Shown: positions 42,517 through 51,301, counted from the stretch's first letter. The stretch is DNA of 64,000 bases from CALMEC01 sp963765105 (GCA_963765105.1 CAVXUW010000002.1:868001-932000); one strand, 5' to 3'. Made by a program: numbers and translations. The notes: a model not told the origin generated them from the letters alone.

Positions 42517-43077
42517 ATGGCCACGCGCGAACGCACCGCAGCGGACCAACATCTCGAGCGTCCCTACGAGATTGTCCTCACACGACGCGACTCGGATGAC
42601 AGGTCGGAGTGGGTGGCACAGGTCACCGAGCTCCCCGGCTGCGAAGTTCGCGCAGCGAGCGACGGGGAGGCTCTCGCCGAGGTTCGCGTCGCCATGGAGA
42701 CGTGGATTGAGGACGCCGTGGCCAACGAGCGGCCGGTCCCCGCACCGAAAGTCGAGAACACGCACAGCGGCCGGCTACTTGTCAGGATGCCTCCCACGCT
42801 CCACGCCGATCTGGCACGCCTTGCCGACGGCGAGAAGGTCAGCCTCAACACGTTGATCGTCGGGATACTGGGTGGTGCAACTGCCTGGCGACGCGGCGAT
42901 GGGCCCCCGACGCCGCGCGAAGCTCCCGACGCCGCCACAGGTAGTGGAGGTACGGCGGATCCCGTGGGTGAGCGCCGTCAACGCCTCGCATCGATGGCCC
43001 TGATGGTCAACGTTGCCGTGGTCGCTGTCGTCGGTCTGTTGGCCGTCGGTCTTTTGATTGCCGCCCTCGTTGGCTGA
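42517..43077 (+). CDS. HicB-like/ribbon-helix-helix protein with C-terminal membrane helix
   Basis: 186 residues. The N-terminal part (YEIVLTRRDSDDRSEWVAQVTELPGCEVRAASDGEALAEVRVAMETWI) is the HicB partial RNase-H fold. It is followed by a ribbon-helix-helix-like LLVRMPPTLHADLARLADGEKVSLNTLIVGIL. A linker then leads to a terminal hydrophobic helix (ALMVNVAVVAVVGLLAVGLLIAALVG). No HicA toxin adjoins, and antitoxins are not normally membrane proteins. It begins 11 bp after the sigma factor gene, so it may be a membrane-held regulator of the same system. Confidence 0.7.
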   Translation: MATRERTAADQHLERPYEIVLTRRDSDDRSEWVAQVTELPGCEVRAASDGEALAEVRVAMETWIEDAVANERPVPAPKVENTHSGRLLVRMPPTLHADLARLADGEKVSLNTLIVGILGGATAWRRGDGPPTPREAPDAATGSGGTADPVGERRQRLASMALMVNVAVVAVVGLLAVGLLIAALVG

Positions 43078-43145
43078 CGCGACGTCGGGGTGATCCTGCC
43101 GCGGGGACGGACGCGACGGCGGCGTTGCTAACCTCTCTCGACGCG

Positions 43146-44267
43146 ATGTCGACGGCGAGCCGTGATTATTACGAAGTCCTTGGTGTGTCCCGCGACGCGG
43201 ACGACGCGGCGATCAAACGCGCCTTTCGCAAGTTGGCGCGGGAGCTTCACCCCGACGTCAACCCGGACGACCCCAGCGCCGAATCGCGGTTCAAGGAGAT
43301 TGCCGAGGCGTACGAGGTGTTGGGCGATGCCGAGTCGCGCTCGATTTACGACCGCTACGGCCAGGACGGTCTGCGCAACCAGGGACGCGGACCCAGTGAC
43401 TTCTCCGGCTTCGGGTCGTTCCAGGACATCTTCGACTCGCTCTTTAGCGGGGGCGACATCTTCGGCCGGCGCGGTCCCCGTCGCCAGGCCGGTGACGACC
43501 ACCTAGTGGCCGTCGACCTCACATTTGTGGAGTCGGCCACCGATGTGACCCGCGAGGTTGAGGTGGATCTGGTCGCGGCCTGTGAGACCTGTGACGGGTC
43601 GGGCGCCGCCGTGGGATCCACCATCACACGGTGCAGCACCTGTGAGGGGCAAGGCCAGGTGCGGCAGGTGATGAACAGCGCCCTGGGACAGTTCGTTCGT
43701 GCGGTCGCGTGCCCGGAATGTCGCGGCGCGGGCGAGTACGCCGAAACCCCCTGTGAGGAGTGTCGGGGTGTGGGGAGGCGCATGACGCACCGCAGCATCC
43801 GAGTGGCCGTCCCGGCCGGTATCGCCGACGGTCAGCAGATCCGTATGCCCGGGACGGCTCACGCCGGTGACCGTGGCGCACCGAACGGCGACCTCTACAT
43901 TCAGGTGAATGTGGCTGCCGACGAGCGTTTTGAACGCGACGAGCTTGACATCGTCAGCCAGATCACGGTGTCGGTGACCGACGCCATGACCGGCTGCGAG
44001 GTCGCGGTGCCAACCGTCGAGGGTGAGACGACGATTGACCTCCCGCCCGGCACGCAGCCCTACCACGAGCACGTTCTTCGCGGGAAGGGTTTTCCTGCGG
44101 TTCAGGGGCGTGGGCGCGGCAATCAACGGATCTACGTCGTGGTCGACATCCCGGCGATCACCAGCCCGGAGGGGCGCGAGCTGCTCACCCAGTTGCACGA
44201 CCACGCTCAGCCCGCGGGAAAGAAGGGCGATGGCCTTTTCCGGCGCCGCAACAAACGACGTCGATGA
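43146..44267 (+). CDS. dnaJ: Chaperone protein DnaJ
   Basis: 373 residues from ATG 43146. J domain with YYEVLGVSRDADDAAIKRAFRKLARELHPDVNPDD (HPD present), a short Gly/Phe-rich linker (GRGPSDFSGFGSFQDIFDSLFSGG), and four CxxCxGxG zinc repeats (CETCDGSG, CSTCEGQG, CPECRGAG, CEECRGVG). Then come the C-terminal substrate-binding domains. It stimulates DnaK ATPase. hrcA lies 7.6 kb upstream; the block between appears inserted. It overlaps prmA by 38 bp. Confidence 0.96.
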   Translation: MSTASRDYYEVLGVSRDADDAAIKRAFRKLARELHPDVNPDDPSAESRFKEIAEAYEVLGDAESRSIYDRYGQDGLRNQGRGPSDFSGFGSFQDIFDSLFSGGDIFGRRGPRRQAGDDHLVAVDLTFVESATDVTREVEVDLVAACETCDGSGAAVGSTITRCSTCEGQGQVRQVMNSALGQFVRAVACPECRGAGEYAETPCEECRGVGRRMTHRSIRVAVPAGIADGQQIRMPGTAHAGDRGAPNGDLYIQVNVAADERFERDELDIVSQITVSVTDAMTGCEVAVPTVEGETTIDLPPGTQPYHEHVLRGKGFPAVQGRGRGNQRIYVVVDIPAITSPEGRELLTQLHDHAQPAGKKGDGLFRRRNKRRR

Positions 44268-45078
44268 TCTGACGCGGGTCGTCGCAACCATCCCGATTGC
44301 CGCCGCCGACGCACTGCGCGTCGCCCTCGGTGAGGTTGTTCAACGAGGGTGGGGCGAGGAGGAAGACGGCGATAGTGTTTGCGCGACCGTCTGGGTTCCC
44401 ACCGTCGACGCACGCCGCATCGCCGAGATCACGGCACTTATGCACGCGTGCGATCCCGCGGCGACCGTCGTCTGCGAACACGAATCGACCGATTGGCAGA
44501 ACGGCCTGCGGGCCTACCACCATCCCGTGGACATCGCCGACCGCATTCGCGTGCGCCCCCCGTGGGAGGACCCTCGGCGAGGGCTCATCGACATCGAGAT
44601 CGACCCGGGTATGGCGTTTGGGACGGGGCAACACGCAACCACGCGAGGATGCCTGGAGCTAATCCTCGACGTGCCCATCGGGAGCGTGCTCGACGTGGGC
44701 TGTGGGTCGGGAATTCTCGCGATCGCCGCGCGCAAGCTTGGGCACGATCCGGTGTGGGCGGTCGACGTCGACCCATTGGCGGTGGACGCCACCATCGCGA
44801 ACGCGAAGGTCAACGGCGTGGCACTCATCGTTGGGCGACGCGAGACGGGCCACGACACGCTTCCCGCCACGCAGACGGTGCTGGCCAACATCACCGAGCG
44901 TTACGTGGCCCCACTCATCGGGCAGTTGCCTCAGCCCTTCCCATCCCACGCCATCCTCTCGGGTTTTCGTCCCCACGACGTCGCGATCGCCGTCGGTCCC
45001 TGGCTCGCGACGGGATACCGGCTGCGCCGCCAGATCGATGCCGATGATTGGACTGCCGTGGCTCTGGAGCGACCGTGA
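44230..45078 (+). CDS. prmA: Ribosomal protein L11 methyltransferase PrmA
   Basis: 282 residues. The C-terminal methyltransferase domain has IDIEIDPGMAFGTGQHATTRGCLELI, motif I VLDVGCGSGILAIAARKLG, then VWAVDVDPLAVDAT and TVLANITERYVAPLI. The shorter N-terminal L11-binding part is divergent but the FGTGQHATT segment is diagnostic. ATG 44230 lies within dnaJ's 3' end, with AGAAGGG just upstream. The stop overlaps the rsmE start (GTGA). prmA-rsmE is a common pair. Confidence 0.9.
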   Translation: MAFSGAATNDVDDLTRVVATIPIAAADALRVALGEVVQRGWGEEEDGDSVCATVWVPTVDARRIAEITALMHACDPAATVVCEHESTDWQNGLRAYHHPVDIADRIRVRPPWEDPRRGLIDIEIDPGMAFGTGQHATTRGCLELILDVPIGSVLDVGCGSGILAIAARKLGHDPVWAVDVDPLAVDATIANAKVNGVALIVGRRETGHDTLPATQTVLANITERYVAPLIGQLPQPFPSHAILSGFRPHDVAIAVGPWLATGYRLRRQIDADDWTAVALERP

Positions 45079-45812
45079 GACACACGTTTCGCGTCGTGTT
45101 GGGCGAACCGGTGGGCCCCGACACGGATGTGGTGGTGAGCGACGCCGATGCCCATCATCTGCTTCGCGTCGTGCGACGCGAGGTTGGTGACGATGTGGAG
45201 ATCATCGACGGCGCCGGGCAGATCTGGCCGGCCAAGATATCCGCGCGTGATCCGCACTGCCAGATTCGCACCGGCAGTGCGCCCCGTCCCGCCCCTGGTC
45301 TCATCGACGTCGTGTTGGCAATTGGGCTTGCCGAGCCGGGCCGCCTCGACCTCGTGATCGAGAAGGCTGCCGAATTGGGGGTTCGTGAGGTCATGGTTTT
45401 CGCATCCGAACGCGCTCGTCGTGTTCCCACACCGGAGGCATTTGCCCGTCGACGTGATCGCATGACACGCGTGGCCGAGGCGGCTGCACGGCAGTCCGGA
45501 CGGGCGGGACTGACGGCCATTGAGGGGCTGGTAGCGTTTACCGACGTGCTGACTCGGGCGCAGAATCAGGGGTATCTGCTCGACGCGCGGGGCGATGTCG
45601 GCCTGCGTGATGCCTTGGCGTCGTCGGCAAATGCGTCGAGCGTTATCGTCGTCGGTCCGGATACCGGTTTCTCGAGCGCCGAGGTCGATGCGGCACGAGC
45701 TGCGGGGCTCACGGTGTGCCGTACCGGGTCGGCCACCTTGCGCATGGAGACCGCCGCTATTGCGGCGGCCGTGATGGCCGCCGATGCCCAGGGGCAGTTG
45801 GGAGCCGACTGA
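45075..45812 (+). CDS. rsmE: 16S rRNA m3U1498 methyltransferase RsmE
   Basis: 245 residues of the SPOUT knot class. N-terminal PUA-like domain (VVVSDADAHHLLRVVRREVGDDVEIIDGAG), then EKAAELGVREVMVFASERA and a C-terminal knot with VIVVGPDTGFSSAEVDAARAAG and TGSATLRMETAAIAA. It methylates U1498 in 30S subunits. GTG 45075 overlaps the prmA stop; its own stop overlaps the next ATG (TGATG). Confidence 0.93.
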   Translation: MRHTFRVVLGEPVGPDTDVVVSDADAHHLLRVVRREVGDDVEIIDGAGQIWPAKISARDPHCQIRTGSAPRPAPGLIDVVLAIGLAEPGRLDLVIEKAAELGVREVMVFASERARRVPTPEAFARRRDRMTRVAEAAARQSGRAGLTAIEGLVAFTDVLTRAQNQGYLLDARGDVGLRDALASSANASSVIVVGPDTGFSSAEVDAARAAGLTVCRTGSATLRMETAAIAAAVMAADAQGQLGAD

Positions 45813-47056
45813 TGGCCACGTTCTCCGTCCGCTTTCTTGGCTGCAAGGTCAGCCAGGCCGACGCCATGCTCATCCGCGACGCGCTCCGCGACGCCGGGCA
45901 TGTTGAGGCGCCGAAAGACGACGCCGAGGTTCACGTCATTAACACGTGTGCCCTCACCGTCGAGGCGGAACGCAAAAGTCGTCAGCAGGTCAACCGCTCC
46001 GCCCGGGCCGCCACGACCACCTTCGTCACGGGCTGTGCCGCCAACCTCAACGCCGACCAGTTCACGGGCGACGGAGTGACCGTTGTGGGGCGCTCGGCAG
46101 ATCGTGCTGCGGCGGAGATCACAGAGATTCTGGGAACCGCATCCCCGCTTGCCTGCCACGATGATGACCGGGTTGCCGGCCGAACGCGGGCCTTCCTGAA
46201 GGTTCAAAACGGCTGTGATCAGCACTGTGCGTTCTGCATCATTCCGCGAACCCGCGGTGTGGCGGAGAGTCGCTCGCTCGACGCGGTGCTCCGCGACGCG
46301 CGTCGTCGCATCGCTGAGGGGCATCCCGAGCTGGTCCTCACCGGAATCAACATCGGGACGTGGCGCGCCGACGATGGGAGCGATCTCGCTGAGCTCATTC
46401 ATGCGGTCGGATCGCTCGCCGGTCTCACCCGGCTGCGGATCTCATCTATTGAGCCCGGTAACGTCACCGAGCGGCTCGTGGCCGCCATGGCCGAAACCCC
46501 GGTGATGGCGCGTCACATGCACATCCCACTCCAATCGGGTGACCCCACCGTGCTGACCGACATGCGTCGCAGCTACACGGTTGCCGAGTATCGCCAGGCT
46601 GTTCGCTGGGCCCGGCATGTCCTGCCGGGCCTCAACGTCACCACCGACGTCATCGTCGGCTTTCCCACCGAGGACGACACCGCTTTCGCGCACACACGAG
46701 ATCTGTGCGAGGAGCTGGCCTTCGGCAAGATCCACGTGTTTCCGTACTCGCCCCGGCCCGGGACGGTGGCGGCCGACCTCGGCGATCGCGTGGCCCCCGC
46801 AGTCAAGGATGAGCGCAGCCGCACCCTCCGTGACCTGTCCGACCGGCTGGGCTTTGCGCGACGCGCGGCACGCGTGGGCGAACACGACGCCGTTCTGGTC
46901 GAGAAGGCACTCGATGACGGGGTTCTCGTGGGCTACGGCTCCGACTACAGCCGGTTTGTGCTTGACCCGGCGGCCGGAGCTCCCGGCCAGCTTGTTCCCG
47001 TTGTCGTCGCGGGAATGGCAGGAGAACACCTTCGCGGGGAGGTCACCCGTGGCTGA
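45812..47056 (+). CDS. mtaB: tRNA t6A37 methylthiotransferase MtaB-like
   Basis: 414 residues. UPF0004 N-terminal domain with FLGCKVSQADAMLI and INTCALTVEAERKSRQ. The radical-SAM motif is CDQHCAFCIIPRTRG (C-x3-C-x2-C), and the C-terminal part includes TDVIVGFPTEDD and IHVFPYSPRPGT, with a reduced TRAM-like end. The CKVSQAD opening (rather than the MiaB-type) points to the MtaB branch acting on t6A37. It shares the start/stop overlap with rsmE and overlaps the HIT gene by 8 bp. Confidence 0.88.
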   Translation: MATFSVRFLGCKVSQADAMLIRDALRDAGHVEAPKDDAEVHVINTCALTVEAERKSRQQVNRSARAATTTFVTGCAANLNADQFTGDGVTVVGRSADRAAAEITEILGTASPLACHDDDRVAGRTRAFLKVQNGCDQHCAFCIIPRTRGVAESRSLDAVLRDARRRIAEGHPELVLTGINIGTWRADDGSDLAELIHAVGSLAGLTRLRISSIEPGNVTERLVAAMAETPVMARHMHIPLQSGDPTVLTDMRRSYTVAEYRQAVRWARHVLPGLNVTTDVIVGFPTEDDTAFAHTRDLCEELAFGKIHVFPYSPRPGTVAADLGDRVAPAVKDERSRTLRDLSDRLGFARRAARVGEHDAVLVEKALDDGVLVGYGSDYSRFVLDPAAGAPGQLVPVVVAGMAGEHLRGEVTRG

Positions 47057-47390
47057 GTGCCTGTTCTGCGGAATCGTCGGCGGTGACATCCCGGCCAGCA
47101 TCGTCCACCGTGGCGACGGGTTCGTTGCGTTCCACGACATCAACCCGAAAGCCCCCGTGCACGTGTTGGTTATCCCCGAGCGCCATGTCACGTCGATCGA
47201 CGACGTGGGCGGCCTGGATGTCGACGAGAGGGCCCGAATGTTGACCGTCATCGCCGAGGTGGCGAACCAGCTCGGGCTTGGGGAAAGCGGCTATCGAGTC
47301 ACGACCAACCATGGCCCGGACGCGCTGCAGACCGTCTTTCACCTCCACTGGCACATTCTGGGGGGCGTTTCCCTGTCACAATCCATGTGA
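47049..47390 (+). CDS. HIT family nucleotide hydrolase (HINT-like)
   Basis: 113 residues, the HINT size. The start ECLFCGIVGGDIPASIVHR and the middle FHDINPKAPVHVLVIPERH are typical, and the catalytic triad motif is HLHWHILGG near the end. HINT enzymes hydrolyse nucleoside phosphoramidates. GTG 47049 has GGGGAGG 7 nt upstream. It overlaps both mtaB and phoH. Confidence 0.92.
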   Translation: MAECLFCGIVGGDIPASIVHRGDGFVAFHDINPKAPVHVLVIPERHVTSIDDVGGLDVDERARMLTVIAEVANQLGLGESGYRVTTNHGPDALQTVFHLHWHILGGVSLSQSM

Positions 47391-48337
47391 TGGAACGAAC
47401 GATTGAACTTGCGGACCGCGTCGCGGTCGAGCTTGCGGGCGACCACGATCAGATGCTGCGCTCACTCGAGGATCACTTGGACCTCGACATTGCCCTCCGT
47501 GGAAACCGCATGACGCTCAGCGGCGACGCCGGTCAGGTCGAGGCCGCGGCCACGGTCATCGACGAGCTGGCCAGTTTGGTCGCCGATGGCCAGGGGTTGG
47601 GGCCGGGCACGGTCCAAGCGGTGGCCCACGCGGTACAGAGCCGTGCTCCGCTCAGTGGAATGCTCGGCGACGTGGTGTGGCGGCACCGTGCGTTGGCCAT
47701 CACCCCGAAGACGGCCGGGCAAAAGGAATACGTCGACGCGATTCGCCAGCGCACCATCACGTTCGGCATCGGGCCGGCCGGCACCGGCAAGACGTACTTG
47801 GCAGTGGCGCTCGCGGTGGCCGCGCTCCATCGCCGCGAGGTCGGGCGCATCATTCTCACGCGGCCCGCGGTCGAGGCCGGGGAGCGCCTGGGCTTTCTCC
47901 CCGGCGACATTGCGCAAAAGGTTGACCCATACCTGCGCCCGCTCTTTGACGCGCTGTACGACATGCTCGACCCCGAGAAGGTGCTGAGCTACCTCGAGCG
48001 TGGGCAGATCGAGATTGCTCCGCTGGCGTTCATGCGCGGCCGCACGCTCAACGACAGCTACATCATTCTCGACGAGGCCCAGAACACCACCGCCGAGCAG
48101 ATGAAAATGTTCCTCACCCGATTGGGTTACGGGTCGAAGATCGTCGTGACCGGCGATGTCACACAGGTCGACCTGCCGCGTGACCGCCAATCGGGTTTGC
48201 TGCAAATCGGTCAGATCCTCGCCGATGTGAGCGACGTCGCGTTTGTGCGTTTCGGCAAGGCTGACGTGGTGCGTCACCGGCTCGTTCAAGAAATCGTCGA
48301 GGCATATCGCATCGCCGACGGGGAGCCGGCGGAATGA
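47387..48337 (+). CDS. phoH: PhoH family ATPase
   Basis: 316 residues. N-terminal KH-like segment (MLRSLEDHLDLDIALRGNRMTLSG), then the ATPase core: Walker A FGIGPAGTGKTYLAVALAV, ILTRPAVEAGERLGFLPGD, Walker B SYIILDEAQNTT and VVTGDVTQVDLPR. PhoH proteins are linked to RNA metabolism and nearly always adjoin ybeY, as here. GTG 47387 or ATG 47390 both overlap the HIT stop. Confidence 0.95.
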   Translation: MMERTIELADRVAVELAGDHDQMLRSLEDHLDLDIALRGNRMTLSGDAGQVEAAATVIDELASLVADGQGLGPGTVQAVAHAVQSRAPLSGMLGDVVWRHRALAITPKTAGQKEYVDAIRQRTITFGIGPAGTGKTYLAVALAVAALHRREVGRIILTRPAVEAGERLGFLPGDIAQKVDPYLRPLFDALYDMLDPEKVLSYLERGQIEIAPLAFMRGRTLNDSYIILDEAQNTTAEQMKMFLTRLGYGSKIVVTGDVTQVDLPRDRQSGLLQIGQILADVSDVAFVRFGKADVVRHRLVQEIVEAYRIADGEPAE

Positions 48338-48741
48338 TCGATGTGGAAGCCCACTCCGAAGTCGCGGGGCAGGACGCAGACCCGCTGGTGCCGCTCATTC
48401 AGTCGGCCTGCAATCGGATGGGGCTTCGGCGCGCCAGCGTGGGGTTGCTTATCGTCACGCCTGAGCGCATGGCGGAGATCAACGGCAGCTATCGCGACAA
48501 GCCGGAGCCCACCGACGTACTGTCATTTCCGATCGACGGCCCCGACTCCCGCGGGTCATGGCCCGAGGACGGACCCGCTCCCGAACTTGGCGACATCATC
48601 ATCTGCCCCGCGGCGGCGCAGGATCCACTCACGACGCTGACCGTTCACGGGCTTCTTCACTTGCTCGGGTACGATCACGAGACGGACTCGGGAGAAATGC
48701 TGAATTTGCAGGATGATCTGGTCGGTGAGCTGGTCGCGTGA
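48334..48741 (+). CDS. ybeY: Endoribonuclease YbeY
   Basis: 135 residues, metal-dependent RNase of 16S rRNA maturation. The zinc motif is HGLLHLLGYDHETD (three His) near the C-terminus, with NGSYRDKPEPTDVLSFPID and LGDIIICPAAAQ upstream. It overlaps phoH (ATGA) and the next gene (GTGA). Confidence 0.95.
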   Translation: MIDVEAHSEVAGQDADPLVPLIQSACNRMGLRRASVGLLIVTPERMAEINGSYRDKPEPTDVLSFPIDGPDSRGSWPEDGPAPELGDIIICPAAAQDPLTTLTVHGLLHLLGYDHETDSGEMLNLQDDLVGELVA

Positions 48742-49517
48742 GCTCTCCCACGCCGACCAAGCCCGACGGCCCTCTGCGGATCTTCCGTCGCCAGCCCAAG
48801 GAAGCGCTGCCGCGCCAGGGTTCACTTCGATGGTCGTTCACGTGGGCGTTCGAGGGCATCGTCTATGTGCTGCGCACTCAGCGCAACATGCGCATCCACG
48901 TGGGCGCCGGCCTCCTCGCGCTGATCCTGGCCTTGGTGCTGGGCGTGTCGCGCCTGGAGTTCATCGCGGTGCTCGGAGCGGTGAGCTTGGTGTTGATCGC
49001 CGAGATGGTCAACACCGCTGTCGAAGCGGCAATCGATGCGCTGGTCACGCACTACCACCCCTTGGTGAAGGTGGCGAAGGATGTCGCCGCCGGCGCCGTG
49101 CTGGTCGCGACCGCCAACGCCCTGGCCGTCGCCTATCTCGTGTTCTACGGCCAGATCACCGACCCGCCCGACCTGCTCGGCCAGCTGAAAGGACGACCGT
49201 CGCAGATCGTCGTGGGGGCATTGATCGTCACCGTCATCCTTGCCATCGCCATCAAGGCGGCCATTGGCCGGGGCACCCCGTTGCGCGGTGGTCTGCCATC
49301 CGGCCATGCAGCGGCAGCCTTTGCCGGATGGGCCGCCATCACGATCGTCGCGAGTGATCTTCAGCACTCGGCGCTCATCTCGACCCTCGCGTTCATGATG
49401 GCCATGCTCGTCGCCCAGTCGCGTGTGGAGGCGGGGATTCACTCGGCCATCGAGGTGATCGCGGGCGCGGTACTCGGTTCGGCCGTCACCATCCTCATGT
49501 TCCAGTTGCTCGGATAG
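48738..49517 (+). CDS. Fused undecaprenol/diacylglycerol kinase (DgkA) and PAP2 phosphatase
   Basis: 259 residues. The first half is a DgkA-type kinase: SFTWAFEGIVYVLRTQRNMRIHVG, LIAEMVNTAVEAAIDALV and HPLVKVAKDVAAGAVLV. The second half is a PAP2 phosphatase: LRGGLPSGHAAAAFAGWAA (PSGH) and SRVEAGIHSAIEVIAGAVLG (SRxxxGxH). About seven membrane helices. The halves have opposite reactions, kinase and phosphatase on lipid substrates, probably recycling undecaprenyl phosphate. GTG 48738 overlaps ybeY's stop. Confidence 0.9.
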   Translation: MSSPTPTKPDGPLRIFRRQPKEALPRQGSLRWSFTWAFEGIVYVLRTQRNMRIHVGAGLLALILALVLGVSRLEFIAVLGAVSLVLIAEMVNTAVEAAIDALVTHYHPLVKVAKDVAAGAVLVATANALAVAYLVFYGQITDPPDLLGQLKGRPSQIVVGALIVTVILAIAIKAAIGRGTPLRGGLPSGHAAAAFAGWAAITIVASDLQHSALISTLAFMMAMLVAQSRVEAGIHSAIEVIAGAVLGSAVTILMFQLLG

Positions 49518-49527
49518 GGGGCGGATC

Positions 49528-49911
49528 GTGACCGCGCAGGACCTGTATGACGCCGCGCTCGCGGCCACCGCTCGCGCGCACCCCCCGTTTAGCGGCCTGT
49601 ACGTCGGCGCGGTGCTCCTCACGCCGGATGGCACGCAAATCGCGGGGGCCAACGTCGAGTTCGGCAGTTACGGGCTCACTATCTGCGCCGAGCGAACGGC
49701 GCTGGTCAAGGCCGTCACGGACGGTCACAGCCGCTTCACCCATGTTGGCGTCGCCCGCTCGGATGGTGAGCCCATCTCGCCCTGCGGCATGTGCCGGCAG
49801 TCGCTCGCCGACTTCGGCCTCGACATGCTCGTCGTCTATCGCGGGCCAGGTGGACTGATCGAACGCCCGCTGAGGGAACTGCTCCCTGACGCGTTTCTCT
49901 TGGAGAGCTAG
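49528..49911 (+). CDS. cdd: Cytidine deaminase
   Basis: 127-residue zinc enzyme. Catalytic site: GANVEFGSYGLTICAERTAL (zinc Cys and proton-shuttling Glu in CAE) and SPCGMCRQSLADF (two more Cys). It converts cytidine and deoxycytidine to uridine forms. The small tetrameric type by length. GTG 49528 has AGGGGGCGGATC before it. It is immediately followed by era with no gap, the usual ybeY-dgk-cdd-era order. Confidence 0.94.
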   Translation: MTAQDLYDAALAATARAHPPFSGLYVGAVLLTPDGTQIAGANVEFGSYGLTICAERTALVKAVTDGHSRFTHVGVARSDGEPISPCGMCRQSLADFGLDMLVVYRGPGGLIERPLRELLPDAFLLES

Positions 49912-50796
49912 GTGGGGGTGACCTTTCGATCGGGTCTCATTGCCCTCGCCGGGCGGCCCAACGTGGGGAAATCGACCCTCGCGAACGCACTGGCCGAGTC
50001 ACATGTGGCGGCGGTTTCGCCCCGGCCGCAAACCACCCGCCGTCGGATCAACGCGGTGGTCAATGGTGAGGACTGGCAGGCGGTGCTCCTCGACATGCCG
50101 GGTTTCCAGCGCCCCGCTGACGGGCTGACGAAACGCATGCAAACGGCCGTCGACCACGCCGTAGCCGACTGCGACGCGGTGCTTTTGGTGGTCAACGCCG
50201 AGGAAGGCGTCGGCGCGGGCGACCGCTTCATCGCGCAACGTCTTCGCGACGCGAAGTTGCCGACGATCACCGTAGTCAACAAGGTCGACACCCTGGGCCC
50301 CGAAGCGATCGGCGTCGCCATCGCTTCCGCGGCACCTCTGGTCGACTTCGTGGAGCTTCACCCGATCAGTGCGACAACGGGAAGCGGCCTCGACGCCCTG
50401 CGCACCTCAATCGCGGCCCTACTCCCCGAGGGCCCGCGCTACTTCCCGGAGGGCGTTGCCACCGATCAAACCGACGCCGAGCTGGCGGGGGAGATCATTC
50501 GTGAGGCCGCCTTACAACGGGTACGCGAGGAGGTTCCTCACGCCGTCGCTGTTCAGGTCGACACCATCGAACCGGCTGCCGACGGACGCATCGTCCGCGC
50601 CGCCATCCTCGTCGAAACGGAATCCCAGAAAGGCATCCTGGTGGGGAAAGGCGGCTCCATGATCCGGGCGATCGGCGAGGCGTCACGTGGCAACCTCTCA
50701 CGTATCTTTGGTGAGACGGTCCACACCGATCTGGTCATCAAGGTGCGTCCCAAGTGGCGGCGGGATGAAACCATGCTCGACCGTTTGGGGTTGTAG
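49912..50796 (+). CDS. era: GTPase Era
   Basis: 294 residues. G1 GRPNVGKST, G3 DMPGF and G4 NKVD, with SATTGSGLDALR after it. The C-terminal KH domain (AAILVETESQKGILVGKGGSMIRAIGE, ASRGNLSRIFGETVHTDLVIKV) binds the 16S rRNA 3' end during 30S assembly. GTG 49912 follows the cdd stop directly. End of the dnaJ-era operon. Confidence 0.95.
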   Translation: MGVTFRSGLIALAGRPNVGKSTLANALAESHVAAVSPRPQTTRRRINAVVNGEDWQAVLLDMPGFQRPADGLTKRMQTAVDHAVADCDAVLLVVNAEEGVGAGDRFIAQRLRDAKLPTITVVNKVDTLGPEAIGVAIASAAPLVDFVELHPISATTGSGLDALRTSIAALLPEGPRYFPEGVATDQTDAELAGEIIREAALQRVREEVPHAVAVQVDTIEPAADGRIVRAAILVETESQKGILVGKGGSMIRAIGEASRGNLSRIFGETVHTDLVIKVRPKWRRDETMLDRLGL

Positions 50797-50804
50797 CTCG
50801 ACAT

Positions 50805-50996
50805 TTAGCCGACTCGACCTACCGCGCGGCGTGGAGTCCGTCCAGCAGAGTGCCGCCGGCGCTCGAGAATCTCGACCGGTACGCCGTAGGCAGCCAGGCC
50901 AAAGGCGGCCTCGTTGACCTCTCGGGGGTCTAACCCGGTGCGGAAGGGGCACGTAGATTCGACTCCGGTAGGCGTGCGAGGCACGCTAAGCGCGCT
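50805..50996 (-). CDS. Doubtful 63-residue ORF (possible gene remnant)
   Basis: From GTG 50996 with GAGG about 9 nt upstream. The middle (LDPREVNEAAFGLAAYGVPV) reads like real protein with GC-rich third positions, while the Arg-rich end (RRRHSAGRTPRRAVGRVG) looks non-coding. I recognise no family; a remnant is as likely as a gene. Confidence 0.2.
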   Translation of the reverse strand, partial: SALSVPRTPTGVESTCPFRTGLDPREVNEAAFGLAAYGVPVEILERRRHSAGRTPRRAVGRVG

Positions 50997-51301
50997 CACC
51001 CTCAACGACCTCACCCCAAAGTGCGACGAGGCCGATCGGCATAATCCGGCGGGTTCGTGACGGAAGTTCGGTGCGCGAGACGATGTCTTCGACCCGGCCG
51101 GCGCCAGAGATTCCGCACGTACAGCCGCGCCACGGAGCAGGGTGCCTGGCGGGCAGATGGCGACAATCGGCGACCGGTGGCTCGCCGATCGGCCAGCTAC
51201 CGGCCTGCTCGGACGCCCGCCAGGCGCGCCTCGGGCCCGGTCCGATCCAGCGACCAGGCTCGCCATCCAAGGATCGGCCCCGGAGTATTAGGAGCGTCGG
51301 G

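Noticed and set aside
50935..50985. tRNA-like T-arm sequence (GATTCGACTCC)
   Set aside because: No acceptor, D or anticodon stems pair around it.
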